A DNA stretch of 64,000 bases from positions 483,011,900-483,075,899 of the forward strand of contig NC_081406.1 in assembly GCF_030272615.1 (NCBI RefSeq), read 5' to 3'. This stretch comes from Cryptomeria japonica. Lineage: Eukaryota; Streptophyta; Pinopsida; Cupressales; Cupressaceae. The translations under genes and the position numbers were made by a program. The notes below the pieces were generated by a model that saw only the letters and a program-made list of their open reading frames with translations, had not been told where the DNA came from and did not search any database. Of this stretch, positions 1 through 9,932 are shown piece after piece; positions within the stretch are counted from its first letter, which is position 1; every line of letters begins with the position of its first letter.

Positions 1-365
1 TCCTCTCTAATCAGTGTGTAGTGTTGAACCAACCCAACATTTCAAAGCCTACTTCTAAACCTATTCTAATGAATTGCAAAGGAAAAGGGAAGAAAGAATG
101 CAAAGAATAAAGGGAGGCGATGCACCAAGATTAGAATGTGTCTTCCGCTACCTATGACTGCACAATACACTAAAAATCCCTAATGAGATACATAATTTTT
201 TATTTTAGCTAGTCTCCAAAAGCCTATATGAAGGTTAGAACTCAATAAAATGCTAAAAGGAAAGAACAATATTCCCAATCCAACATTTATGCATAAGATT
301 AACATAGCATACAATCTGAAAATAGAGAAAAATGCATGCAAATATGAATGTAAGATGCTTTACGC

Positions 366-668
366 CTATTAATGGGCCTTCTAGGGTTGATCCTAATCAG
401 AACACAAGATCATATGATCAGTGGATACGACCTGAGATAGGTTGGATTAAAATAAATTTTGATGGAGCTGCATGGGGCACCCTGGGATAGGTAGGGGCCA
501 AAAGTATTGCTAGGGACCATTTGGGAACCATATTGGCAACCTGATGTCAAGGCTTAGGAGAGACAACAAACAACATTGCTGAAGTGAATACAACCTTTCT
601 TGCTATTCAATTGGTGAGAAGGTTGAAGGTGAGGCACCTGCATTTAGAAGGGGACTCGAAAATCATAG
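366..668 (+). mobile_element. LINE fragment, RNase H-like coding piece (left copy, decayed)
   Basis: The plus strand encodes a degenerate RNase H-like segment of the type found at the C-terminus of plant L1-type LINE polyproteins: the GWIKINFDGAAWG strand followed by a GDSK motif near 655. A stop (TAG at about 487) interrupts it where the other copy, at 28115-28417, has CAG. The piece is 5'-truncated and begins right after the target-site copy ATGTAAGATGCTTTACGC (348-365). It is cut at 668 by the LTR, with CATAG (664-668) as the 5-bp target copy. Confidence 0.75.
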
Positions 669-2223
669 TCTAGATAGGAAATGTGGAATCATCAAAGCAA
701 TGTAAACATTAGCCTAGTTCAATCACAAAAACTCAATTGCAATGATAACAATCCTAATTACACTCAATGAAAACATGAAAACAAGACATTCAAAATTGAA
801 AACTAAGAAAACCAAATGCAGATGTCTTCTTCATGTGGCTCCATTGTCCTTCTTTCTCCTTCAAATAGCTTTGTTTGTGGATCTCACCTACTAGTGCATA
901 AGCATGATGTGAAAGCAAGTAGAAAAGATGATAGTGCAAGAATACTAGAAGCGTGATTGATTCGACCAGGGACTTTGATTGAAGAAATTCATCCAATTTA
1001 TAGATAAACTGGAGAAAAGACAAGATTAGCATTAAGAGATCTGAAAGGAAATTTCAAATCAAGAATGACAATTATGACAAATTATGACAAATTGACACTT
1101 TCTATGCAAAATTGATTGATTAATAATTATGACAAATAGCTATGTCAAAATTGATTGATTGTCAATTATGACAAATTATGACAAATTGTTATGTCATTCC
1201 CATGAAATTAGGGGAAATATAGGAGAAAATAGAAAATTAGAAATTAGAAAATTAGAAAATTGATGAAAATTAGAAAATTAGAAATTAGGAGAAATTAGTA
1301 AATTAGAAAATTAGGTAGATTAATTAATAATTTTTCATTCATTAATTAATTCACAAAGAGAGGAGGAATTAGTTAGCCAATTAAATAAATATTTAATTGT
1401 GACAAGAAGACTTAGGATAAATAAATAAATTATTTAACCTAGAGGGAAAATGACAACAAGATTAAATGAATAAATCATAAAATCCTAGAAGATGAATTAG
1501 AAATGCAAGGACGACAATTAGGTCTTGACATAGGATCAATTTGATCATGATTCTGACTTGATAAAAGATCAATTTCGATAAATGATTTGATTGATAAATG
1601 TGTCAATTGACGAGGAACAATGACTAATTGATCCAAATTGACATGATTGAGAAGGACGACGATCGATGACAAATCGATCACAAGATTGAAAATGACAACG
1701 ATTGATGACAAATTGATTGCCAGATGACAAGATTGAAAACGACAACGATCGATGATAAATCGATCACAAGATGACAAGATTGAAAATGACAACGATCGAT
1801 GACAAATTGATCGTTAGATGACAAGATTGAAAACGACAACGATCGATGATAAATTGATCGCCAGATGACAAGATTGAAAATGACAACGATCGATGACAAA
1901 TCGATCGCAAGATGACAAGATTGAAAAGAGGACAAAACCCTAATTAGGATTGACGATGTCCAAAATGATGACAAATGAACACGCACATTGATGCGACATG
2001 ATAAGATCGACCAAAATCATGACTGAAGATTGTTATCGACAAGACCAAATTTGAAAGCGAGATAAATGAAGAATGCAGAAGAAGGACTCGATGCTCGCAA
2101 ATTAGAAATTCCAAGTGCGTAACATAGGAGAAATGTTAATACGATGCAAAAACCCTAAAATAAGGCAATGCGCAAATGTTAAAATACAACTCCGCAAGCG
2201 TTGACCATTTTTAGACGTCTACA
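669..2223 (-). repeat. LTR (1555 bp) of Tat-type retrotransposon, 3' LTR of the minus-strand element
   Basis: On the minus strand it runs from TGTAGACGTC to CTATCTACA; the terminal CA is mutated here to GA (plus-strand TC at 669-670), while the other copies keep it. A polypurine tract abuts its 5' end at 2224-2238, which makes it the 3' LTR. Related copies are 28418-29972 (same orientation), 9319-9760 (fragment) and 24319-24959 (opposite orientation). It contains AATTAGAAA-type low-complexity sequence at about 1220-1310 and a 47-bp tandem array at 1684-1918. An 80-codon ORF recurs in LTR copies but has no other support as a gene. Confidence 0.9.
1684..1918. repeat. Five 47-bp tandem units inside the LTR, each with a dyad
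   Basis: Five consecutive 47-bp units start at 1684, 1731, 1778, 1825 and 1872, preceded by a partial unit. Each begins GATTGAAAAYGACAACGATC. The last unit has the inverted repeat CGATCGAT and ATCGATCG around a 5-nt loop; other units have diverged forms. The corresponding array in the right LTR copy begins near 29433, and a shorter, more diverged form lies at about 24640-24790. Confidence 0.9.
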
Positions 2224-2238
2224 TTTTGCCCCTCTTTG
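2224..2238 (-). promoter_or_regulatory. Polypurine tract of the minus-strand Tat-type element
   Basis: Read on the minus strand it is CAAAGAGGGGCAAAA directly before the LTR TG. The same tract precedes the LTR of the plus-strand element at 24304-24318, so the two elements share their plus-strand priming site. Confidence 0.85.
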
Positions 2239-4318
2239 AGACAATGCGATTTTAAGCGTTGTTTCAAAGAACAATAATGAAAATGCCCCAGACAATGACA
2301 ATGACATATGCATGCCCCCTCAAGGAATTGGCCGGAAACATCCAGAAAAGATGCCAAGTGATCGATAAGAATGACAGAAGACGATAGGTTCGAACGGATC
2401 AAACGGTCTGCCAAGACTGATGGAAGAAATGTTAGTAAGAAGAAATTAGACAGAGGACAGTTAGAGATGAAGGAAAACTTGCTTTCACAAATGCACATAA
2501 GTAGGTGAGAACCTTTATTTATTGTAGCAAAGTGGATGCAGAGCATCATGGCATTGAAGGCCAGAGATGAAACACAACCCCTTTTGCAAAAGACAGACAC
2601 ATCACACACAAAGAATGAGTGAAGCATCCTAGGGTGCATACATCAAGGGTCGAGGTATGTGCGGCGTTCCCAAAGCGAACGTACTTATCACAGACACCCA
2701 ATGATATAGTTGCCCCAGTTTGTGACAAACATTCCACAAACAGTAAACACAACAAAAAAAGGAAAGGGACCATGAACCATCCCGGTTACTCTAAATCACT
2801 CAGTGACATCATCAAGAAACATAGGAACATGATCGAAGCCAAAGATAAATCAGTAATAAGATAAGACGCACAAATGAAACCAAGTCAAACAAATAGTCTG
2901 ATCGTCATTGTCAAAAGTGGAAAACAAGAATGATCATGCTGTCTGGTTTCAGGGAATGCGGTACCCCGTCTATGACAGGACACAGTCTGGTTTCGAGTAT
3001 ACCACACCCTGTATAAGACTCATGATAATAGTGACAAGGACAAATGATATTGATGTTGATTGATTGATAAGACAATTGTGATCAGTTTGAATGTTTGGTT
3101 TGATTGAAAAAGTTCATCTGTGAATGCATGATTTCAGTAAAGTGCAGTGTTTGATTGCGAGTGTCGTTGGAGGTATGCTCAGTGATCTGTCTATGCACAA
3201 AGGGATATATTTTTGTTTTGCTTTTCGAGTTTTTACAATTTTTTTGTGTTCATTTTTTTTTCAGGACTTTATTTGACTTTTTTTGGATTTTTTTCAGGAC
3301 ATTTTATGATTTTATGATTTTTTCAGGACATTATTCAATTTTTAGGGATTTTTTCAGGACGTTATTCAATTTTTATGATTTTGCCCCCAGTGTCTAGCAA
3401 GGCAAGGAATATGACAGGTGAATAAATAGGCTTTTTGAAATGATGGTGGATAGAGGGAAGACAAAGGCCTTTTATTATGGAGACAAAGCGGATGCAATTT
3501 TCAAGGGCTATGGCGTGATGGGACAAGAGACTAGATATGACAATGTAAAGTAGGAACATGGCATGAGGGACATGTCAAGAGGTTTTTTGAAACTATGTTT
3601 AAATTTTGTGTCCTTATGTCAGATCAAGATCAAGGAATGAAAAAGGGTGTATGGATAGTGATAAGATATGGATAGGATAAGAAAGACCAAGAATGGATAA
3701 GGGACATGGACTGAAGGTCGAGGTAGGCTAAGGGATAGTGGCAGAAAGTTGCAATAAGCTAGGGAATATGGATGAAAGGTTGTAATAAGCAAATGGATAA
3801 AGACCAAAAGCTATGATGGACTAAAAGCTGCAAACAAGATGCATGATGCTCATGAAGATCCTCAGCCTTGTCAAGATCAAAGGTGGAAAGAGGAAATTGG
3901 ACATGAGGGACAATAGGATATGAAGGGTAATGACAGGGGTTCAATAGGATAATGGAACAATGAAGGACAAAAGGATATGATAGGATAAAACCTGCCCCCA
4001 AGTGTGGTGTGGAAGAAGTTCATAAATTACACATGGCGCCTGTTTGCCAGGTTTTCATCACGGTACTTGCCCAAGGCGCCTATTTGCTAGGTTTTCACTA
4101 GTGGACGAATTATTTTTCTTTACTTTTTTTCTTTTTTCTTTTTTTTTCACTTTTTTTTTTTTGTATGTTGACTTTTTCAATAGAAGAAGGACTCAAGCAT
4201 CTTTTTTTTTTTTTGGATAGTAGCCTTGAAAAAAAAATGGACCATGACCTTTAAAAGTATGCACAAAGACATTGGTAGGACAAGGACATGGAAAATAAGA
4301 TGAAACTAAGGCAAGGAT
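2239..4318 (-). other. 3' noncoding region of the minus-strand Tat-type element
   Basis: No coding support was found. It contains a repeat of CTGGTTTC units (2941-3030), T-rich tandem repeats with TTTTCAGGAC units (3258-3383), T-rich tracts at about 4110-4220 and the conserved module at 4026-4100. Most of these recur in reverse orientation downstream of pol in the plus-strand element. That element additionally carries the roughly 2.7-kb antisense PMD block, which is missing here. Confidence 0.7.
4026..4100 (-). other. Conserved 75-nt noncoding module with two TGAAAACCTRGCAAAYAGGC units
   Basis: Read on the minus strand, two copies of a 22-nt unit beginning TGAAAACCT and ending GGCGC are separated by about 22 nt. 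The module matches 20059-20131 of the plus element almost base for base, although flanking sequences differ strongly. In both elements it lies soon after the end of the main coding region. Its function is unknown. Confidence 0.8.
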
Positions 4319-7188
4319 TTATGTAAAGGATTGGATCAATGAGATCGAAGGATGGAAAATATGCATTGGATAATGGATAGGGTATTGGAAAAACTGTGCT
4401 TGAGTGGATAGGAATGTTGGCAAGATTGACATTGGCACACACCTTGAGGGATGATGGACTGATGGAGGAAAAATGTATTTTGGATATTGAGGCTTTGACG
4501 AAGGAAAGGCTATGGATTTTGGGACATAAGGGCCCAAAACGGATGAAGAAGGTGGTGGAGAAATAGACTTGAAAGGTTTGGATGGAGGAATAGCAATTTT
4601 AGATGCCAATTTTGATGTTTCTTTATGCTTTTGTGCTTCAAGGAGCTTCTTAGGGATCCACATGGTTTTTGATTTTTCATGCTTTTGTGGTTCCTTGGAG
4701 TGCATTGCTTGCACAAGGGATTTAGGAACCCATATATATTTTGACTTTTCTTTATTTTGCTTAGTGGGCCTTTTGGATATTTCTTTTTTTTTATAGATCA
4801 ATTTGTTCTTTCTTTTGACATGTCGATTATATTGGACATGTTGATCCTTGAATACATGTGGATTGCTAGACTTATGACTTTTATACTTGGCATCCAAATT
4901 GCTTGGAGGGGGAAAGGAATGCATGGATGGATATGAATGAAATGGAGTTCTTTTGGATTGATGAAATTTACTCAAGGATGTGTGCCTTTGCTGACCTTGC
5001 ATATAGGACGAAGGGATATAAGGACCTAAGATGGATGGAAGGTGTGATGGGGAAGGGATATGTTTTGATTTTGATGGAGGGATACCAACGTCTTGAGAGT
5101 GAGTTGTGTAGACATGACCCGTAATATTTTCTTTAACATGAAGGGATTCTTGCTTATGGAGATCTACTCCTTTGCCTTTATGAATATCTTGACTTGTAGG
5201 ATACTCTTTTCTTTGGGAAGAAGACGCGAGTCCATTATGAGGTGGATATGATATGAGAGAAATAATGAGATCTTGAAGTGGATCGGATTGCACCAAAGTG
5301 GAAGAACCCATTATGCATGTCGAGGGTTCATGAACATCTTGCACTGACACGTTAGAATCATGAGGGGGATTAGGATCATGAGGGGGACTAGGATTGTGTA
5401 GTGGACATGGTTCAATGACAGGTTCTTCAAGAGATGGAATGGGAAAAATAATGGGATCATCAAAAGAAATGCGATCTTGGAGTGTATATGGAGCATTAGG
5501 ACAAGGAGATGGAGGAACAAGTGGATCTTGTGGAGGATCTGAAGGAATGATAGGGTCTTGTGTTGGAAATGAATTTGAAGGATACTTTGATCTTGACAAG
5601 GAGGAAGATCATTGGATTCCTCTTTAAAGGTTCTTTGCTCTTGACTTTTAATGGAATCATCGGAAAAGATGGATGGGATATCTTGATCTTTCTTAGGAAG
5701 TGGAATGTCAATGGGATTTGAAAGGACATTTTTTTCATGAAATGGAATGGGATCATTTGGGAGTGGATGGACTAGGATATCTTGATCTTGCTCAAGGAAT
5801 GGAGTGTCAATAGGACTTTGGATAGGATGGACAAGAATAGGGGAATCATCGTGAGTGTCTGGGAACATGGAGTCTTGGTAAACAATTGGATGGGATGATA
5901 AGGTTTCAAGATCTTGATCTTCATCTATTTCAAGACACGTTTCTTCATGCTCTAAATTATCCTCTTGACATGGGGTTGGACTTTGTATATGCATGGGGGA
6001 TTCTGACAAGGGATTAATGCTTTGGCATGAAGGAAATGCACTTTGAACATTTGTGATGGATTCTAGCAAGGAATCAATGCTTGAACATGAGGAAGAGGGA
6101 CTTTGAATGGGGTCCTCTAAAACAGGTAATGGCAATAAAGTGCATGGTGGCATTGGGTCTTGTATTTCTGAAACATGACAAGGATGTGCATCATGAATTG
6201 GATTATCTTGGCAATCAATTATGGATAGCTCTTGGATAATTGCATCCTTGGGTGTATTATTTGATGAGGACAATATGGAAGGTTCTTGTGAAACTTCTAG
6301 AGGTGTAGGGATAGATGCCACTGGAGAGTCAATTTGTTTGTGGGGGGATGAGGCATTGCTAGACATAAGTGTATTATCTTGATATTCTTCAAAGAACTCA
6401 CTTGGTAGGTTCCTTAAGAGCCTTGAAATAAAGCCACCTTTCTTTCGAGGTTTTGACATGGTTGTATCTGGAATTTGAACTTGTTTGGAAAGGAGTTGGT
6501 TTTGGTTTGATGTCATGTTTTGATATTGGTCTTGGTTCAATTGTTATGACATGTTTGAAACTTGGGTTGGTGTGTGCTGCAACCTTTGTTTCTGGCTGTT
6601 TGGTTGTAGTTGTTGACATTGATATTCCACCATTGGTTGAACTACTTGTGGACATTGTATAGTTGGTTGGACATATTGTTGAAATTGGACCATTGGTTGT
6701 GTCCGTTGGAAATGTTGGAACTGTTGAACAATTGGTTGTGATGGTTGAAAATCTGATTGATAGTAAACACCTTCTTGTTCTTGTTGTGAAGGCACATAAT
6801 ATTGTTGTCTCTTTTCTTGAAATTGTTTCATCATCTCTATTTGTGAGAGGAGAGCTGGTATGTATGATCGTTCAATAAGAGATCTTACATCAATTGGCTC
6901 AATTTTTGGATTTTGACCTAGAAATTTTTGAAACATTTTGGACATTTGTGATCTATTCTTCTCAATGTTTTTCACTCTTTGTTCCAAAATCTCATTTTCT
7001 TGAGCTAGTTTCTCCTCTAGTTTTTGTATTTGGAGACTTGTTTCATCATAAAAAGTTTGATCGATATTGCCTTGTTGTTGGGTTGGATATAATTGTGATT
7101 GCCTTGGATTAAACTTTGATTACATTGTTGGTTGATACGTCAAACTTTGTTGCACCATTGGTGCTTGGAACCTTGTTTCAATAGACAT
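4319..7188 (-). pseudogene. Long Gln/Ser/Pro-rich ORF of the non-autonomous element, unknown function
   Basis: Reading starts at the ATG at 7188, at the same place relative to the leader as the gag start of the plus element (MSIETR against MPVETR). About 955 codons follow. The N-terminal 220 residues are Gln-rich with a coiled-coil-like charged segment (LEEKLAQENEILEQRVKN). Next come a basic patch (KPRKKGG), a long acidic/Ser/Pro-rich region, and a Lys-rich C-terminal part with a repeated motif (YIWVPKSL and MWIPKKLL, about 25 residues apart). In-frame stops lie near 7125 (TAA) and at 6544 (TAA), and a frameshift lies near 5590. There is no capsid domain, zinc knuckle or enzyme motif. It may be a nucleic-acid-binding or particle-associated protein used by a non-autonomous element, but that is inference. 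Confidence 0.6.
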
Positions 7189-9295
7189 GTCACTATGCAA
7201 TGTTTTGGGGATTTTTTATTTTAAAAGGATGATGTATGATATGCAACTAAATGCAACCTAAATAGATGAAAATGCAATCTATGGCAAGAATGCAACCTAT
7301 GTTTTTGTTGTTTTTCAAGATTTGGACAAACTTTTTGAATGCAATTCTACGAAAGAGACCCTTAGGAAATTGAAATGACGTCTAGACCTCAAAGGACAAA
7401 AGGACCAAGTGACAAAAGGACAAAATGACAATGTCTCCCCTATATGCTTGGATACTAAGCTAGGTTTGACTAAATGACATTGATGACCAAAAGAGAAAAG
7501 GTTTGATAAGGTATAGACCTCCTAACAATGACTTAGGGTTTATCAAAGATTTGGATTACTCAAGTATGACAAAACCTAGTTTTGACACTATATGCTAAGG
7601 GACAATTACTATGCAAGTGACCCTAATATGATATGATAATGACCTAAGCTTAATGAAGGGACCTAGGGTATGCAAATGCAAATGTATGACAATGTCAATC
7701 TAAGTTTGAATTATGAAATGGTATTACTCTAATGCAAGAGGACGCATGCAAAATGGATGACCCTTATTGATATGCAAAGGAGTATGACCTAGGTGAAACT
7801 TAACCTTGGTAATTAACAATGAATTTGCAAAATGCAAACCTAGGATGAACCTAAATCTAAGTGACATGAATGTTGAGACAAGATTTTGAAAAATGTTTGA
7901 CAACCATGTTTGAAGGTGTTTTGAACTTTGTTGAATGAAATACTCTTGTGTTTAACCTTGTTTTGAATCAATTTGTCTTGTTTTTAAATGAGACACAACT
8001 CAACTTTTGACAAGCAAAGAAGACAAGATATTTTAACTTAGACTCAAGACAATCATGCTCATTCACACATTTCTTATGGTAGGCAAGGGCAATAGGTACT
8101 TGAGAGGTAGACTTGTTATGAGATTCAAGGAGAATACATAGATGCTTGACCCCATGGGCTCCCCTCCACGGCACTCACTTCTTAGGGCAGCCAAGCATTA
8201 GTCCCCATGGAAATCTCCCCATGGCAAACTTAGTATCTCTTCCAAGTATCCGAACTCCTCCTTCTCAAGCAACTAGAAGGATTTTTGGCCTCTAAATACA
8301 AGGTGTTTAATAAGGATTTCTGTTAAGTGTTACTCCTTGGTGTCACGCAAGCGTGATTGAGACATAGGCCCACCAAGATACCAAACAAATGTAGTCGCAC
8401 AAGCATGATTTAGACCGTGAGGCCCTACTTAGATGTTGATATGAGAAAGAGTCCAAGGGTCATCACTTCCCAAGTAACTACAATTCCCACGTAACCCTTC
8501 CTTCAAAGCTTTCACCCATCAGGTATTTATTTATAGTGAGTTAGAATGCCAAGGTACTCTAGCTATGCTCACTTTGGGTCGTTCCCTTCTCACGATTTGT
8601 CACTTGCTTGCAAAAGAAAGCAAATGGTCGGGAAGGCAGACCCTCTAAAGGTAACAAACAATCCAAAACATGAGAATGGTATCGAAGATCTGGATTTCTG
8701 ATCACCCTAAGAAGGATGAGGGCATACTCTCCTACTCCAATGTCAAACTCAACAATCAAAGCAAACACACATTCATTCCATCCTATTTAGCAATCATACT
8801 AGGTGCTTAATTATGAATTACAAACACCAAGTTTAGTTGGAGTATAAGGCAACCTGCAAAACCACCAAGTCAGGAGTTTGATTTGTTTGATCTTTGACTA
8901 GCGAACCTGCATAAAATTCATTAGTAGTTTCATCTTTGTCTTTGCCATGCGTAATGCCAAGGTGCTGCACAAAGAATCAATACCAAAAAACCAAAAAGCA
9001 GAAACAGAATGCAAAACAAAACAATTTGCAAGTAAAAACAGTGCCTTTTACCTCTGTTTCTGGCCTTACACAGGCGCAGAATGTCTTACATAGGCGCAGA
9101 TTGCAGTGACACAGGCACAGAATGCAGTAACACAGGCGTAGAAGTCCTTGACATAGGTGCATAATGCTTGACACAGGCGCAGATTGCTCTTACATAGGTG
9201 CAGAAGTTCTCAGAAAGCCCTGCATTACCCTGTTTCTTGGGTTTTTCACCTGCAAATCAACTCAAAAGTACTCAAAAGCATGGTTAGGGGGTTAG
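7189..9295 (-). other. Leader (5' untranslated region) of the minus-strand element
   Basis: This 2.1-kb stretch between the primer site and the ORF start has no credible gene. Its part 7189-8930 is nearly identical in reverse complement to 9933-11661, giving inverted-repeat arms of about 1.74 kb around a 1.0-kb spacer. A short unbroken frame (8559-8768) has a counterpart with few changes at 10096-10305, but both begin without ATG and likely reflect general similarity. Confidence 0.75.
9068..9206. repeat. Seven-unit tandem array with ACAYAGGCGCAGAWTG core
   Basis: Seven copies of a 16-bp core, spaced by 4-5 bp (period about 20-21), lie just inside the leader next to the primer site. The inner end of the plus element, where the equivalent would be expected, is truncated. 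A related but partly inverted cluster lies at 23664-23785. Confidence 0.85.
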
Positions 9296-9313
9296 TTCAC
9301 GTCGGTTTCACCA
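9296..9313 (-). promoter_or_regulatory. Primer binding site, tRNA-Trp
   Basis: The plus strand here ends TCACGTCGGTTTCACCA, which matches from memory the 3' end of plant tRNA-Trp (TCACGTCGGGTTCA plus CCA) with one mismatch over 17 nt. Five bases separate it from the LTR end at 9319. A similar site (GTCGGGTTCACCA) occurs at 41446-41458. Confidence 0.75.
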
Positions 9314-9318
9314 ATTAA

Positions 9319-9760
9319 TGTAGATAGGAAATGTGGAATCATCAAAGCAATGTAAACATTAGCCTAGTTCAATCACAAAAACTTAATTGCAATGATAACA
9401 ATCCTAATTACACTCAATGAAAACATGAAAACAAGACATTCAAGATTGAAAACTAAGCAAACCAAATGCAGATGTCTTCTTCATGTGGCTCCATTGTCCT
9501 TATTTCTCCTTCAAATATCTTTGTTTGTGGATCTCACCTACTAGTGCATAAGCATGATGTGAAAGCAAGTAGACAAGACGATAGCGCAAGAATACTAGAA
9601 CCGTGATTGATTCGACCAGGGACTTTGATTGAAGAGATTCATCCAATTTATAGATAAATTGGAGAAAAGACAAGATTGGCATGAAGAGATTTGAAAGGAA
9701 ATTTTAAATCAATAATGACAATTATGACAAATTATGACAAATTGACACTTTCTATGCAAA
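9319..9760 (-). repeat. 5' LTR fragment of the minus-strand element
   Basis: The sequence follows 669-1110 of the left LTR with few substitutions, starting at the intact TGTAGATAGG edge. It stops matching after TCTATGCAAA at 9760, so about 1.1 kb of LTR is lost at the junction with the opposing element. Confidence 0.9.
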
Positions 9761-9932
9761 TTTTATCTAGATTAATCTAGGGTGGTAAATTGGATAAATT
9801 TCACATAGATTAATCTAAGAAGACAAAGAATCACAACTTTTATGGATTAATTTTGATGGTGATTCATTTCTCTTGATTCTCTAACATTGTTGGTAGCTTT
9901 GTGGCGAAACGCTTGACAAAGAATTATTTCAC
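9761..9932. other. Junction between the two head-to-head Tat-type elements
   Basis: About 170 bp that match neither LTR closely. It holds a dyad TCTAGATTAATCTAG near 9765 and a second TAGATTAATCTA near 9810. From about 9860 there is weak similarity to the leader. No target duplication is visible at either side, which suggests deletion or rearrangement rather than a clean insertion. Confidence 0.5.

Larger units (their letters stand above)
1..2223. repeat. Left copy of a 2.2-kb direct duplication (flank + LINE piece + LTR)
   Basis: This block reappears at 27750-29972 in the same orientation and with the same length. By eye there are about 7 substitutions in the first 668 bases and about 21 in the 1555-base LTR, and no indels. 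It contains host flank (1-347), the target-site copy of a LINE (348-365), the LINE start (366-668) and a complete LTR (669-2223). Because the window starts inside it, the left limit of the duplication is unknown. Bases 1-347 show no gene. Confidence 0.93.
669..9760 (-). mobile_element. Non-autonomous Tat-type LTR retrotransposon, 5' LTR truncated
   Basis: In minus orientation the order is: 5' LTR fragment (9760-9319), primer binding site complementary to tRNA-Trp (9313-9296), leader (about 9295-7189), one long Gln/Ser/Pro-rich ORF (7188-4319), 3' region with two conserved modules (4318-2239), polypurine tract and 3' LTR (2223-669). No capsid, protease, RT, RNase H or integrase motif was seen, so it must have depended on a partner. 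The plus-strand neighbour shares its LTR, leader, polypurine tract and 3' modules and is the obvious helper type. The 5' LTR is cut after about 440 bp at the head-to-head junction. Confidence 0.85.

Noticed and set aside
790-1032. 80-codon frame repeated in the LTR copies (also 9500-9682 and 28539-28781)
   Set aside because: It is carried along by LTR similarity and is shortened in the 9.5-kb copy; no domain.
1080-1330. Possible CRISPR-like array from repeated AATTATGACAAATT and AAATTAGAAA words
   Set aside because: No regular spacers; low-complexity AT-rich LTR sequence in a plant nuclear context.
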